Assembly (NCBI GenBank): GCA_963970005.1
Contig: CAXAMN010027484.1
Location: 1 to 64,000, forward strand
DNA: 64,000 bases
Origin: Durusdinium trenchii
Lineage: Eukaryota; Sar; Dinophyceae; Suessiales; Symbiodiniaceae
Direction of reading: 5' to 3'
Part shown: in pieces, positions 63,872 to 64,000 of the stretch
Layout: every line of letters starts with the position of its first letter
Position numbering within the stretch: the first letter of the stretch is position 1
Position numbers and translations under genes: made by a program
Notes under the pieces: model-generated
What the model saw: the letters and a program-made list of their open reading frames with translations, nothing else
What the model was told of the DNA's origin: nothing
The model's database searches: none

Positions 63872-63920
63872 TGTCTCTTCGCCGCTACAGCCGCTTTTAC
63901 CATCAAGGTTCAGTTGTATT

Positions 63921-63927
63921 CTTCCAG
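63921..63927 (+). promoter_or_regulatory. Candidate spliced-leader trans-splice acceptor
   Basis: TTGTATTCTTCCAG, a pyrimidine tract plus AG, lies 29 nt before the ATG of the next gene and after the stop of the previous one. Dinoflagellate mRNAs receive a 22-nt spliced leader at such sites. Confidence 0.45.
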
Positions 63928-63955
63928 TTGCCCGCCTCGTTGAACTCGACTCATC

Positions 63956-64000
63956 ATGGCCAACGTGGACTTGACCGACGATGCTGTCAACACCGGCGCA
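63956..64000 (+). CDS. Start of a downstream gene (partial)
   Basis: ATCATGG context with ATG at 63956 reading MANVDLTDDAVNTGA to the window edge. Acidic N-terminus; family not recognisable from 15 residues. The tight tandem spacing fits a dinoflagellate unidirectional gene array. Confidence 0.55.
   Translation, partial: MANVDLTDDAVNTGA

Noticed and set aside
1..64000. CRISPR arrays, bacterial operons, tRNA or rRNA genes
   Set aside because: No regularly spaced identical repeats with unique spacers, no clover-leaf or rRNA motifs seen, and gene architecture is clearly eukaryotic.

Overview
The window looks like nuclear DNA of a dinoflagellate, most likely of the Symbiodiniaceae type. No long continuous reading frame dominates. 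Instead there are dozens of very short exons on the + strand, separated by introns of 0.2-2 kb. Their boundaries obey a strict rule: AG before the exon and, with few exceptions, G as its first base. The donors are mostly GC or GA rather than GT. In the main gene I counted by hand 37 GC, 16 GA and 4 GT donors among 57 exon ends. GC/GA donors, one-directional gene order and G after the acceptor AG are known traits of dinoflagellate genomes.

Region 1 (1-30.6 kb) and region 3 (54.85-63.9 kb) form one giant gene built from a tandemly repeated five-exon cassette, named here C-E-A-B-D. Typical exon lengths are 85, 40, 77, 95 and 45 nt and the phases are fixed (0/1, 1/2, 2/1, 1/0, 0/0). One cassette is therefore 342 nt, or 114 codons, of heptad-rich coiled coil with one conserved cysteine in each of C, E, A and B. 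I place eight cassettes (M1-M8) before the central region, two after it (M9, M10) and one more C exon (M11). A short terminal exon then puts a stop at 63869-63871. Cassettes differ by whole-heptad deletions, split B exons and extra exons. A new gene starts 85 nt after the stop, at 63956, and runs off the window.

Region 2 (30.95-54.1 kb) lies exactly in the intron between exon D8 and exon C9. Its introns are visibly richer in AT and low-complexity sequence, and it carries a different gene or gene pair on the same strand. The recognisable exons include an acidic exon, a basic RG/K-rich exon, a PPCGS...EQPSSS region resembling cytosine-5 methyltransferase motifs IV and VI, and S/E/K-rich exons. 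A large exon carries YGDS, ELRGDW and CHLC motifs, and the final exon stops at 54109. The exon texts resemble a multicopy dinoflagellate protein family of unknown function that I know from predicted Symbiodiniaceae proteins; I could not run a search. Whether region 2 is a nested gene or a mobile element is the main open question. An imperfect inverted repeat brackets it (30906-30945 and 54767-54811).

Other features are a 1.5 kb AT-rich array of about 17 different hairpins (4.89-6.38 kb), possibly organelle-derived, and a scatter of short hairpin or MITE-like elements in the introns. One of these is present as two nearly identical copies in opposite orientation. No tRNA, rRNA, CRISPR or bacterial-type operon was seen. 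Intron positions and contents are given under the exons that follow them.
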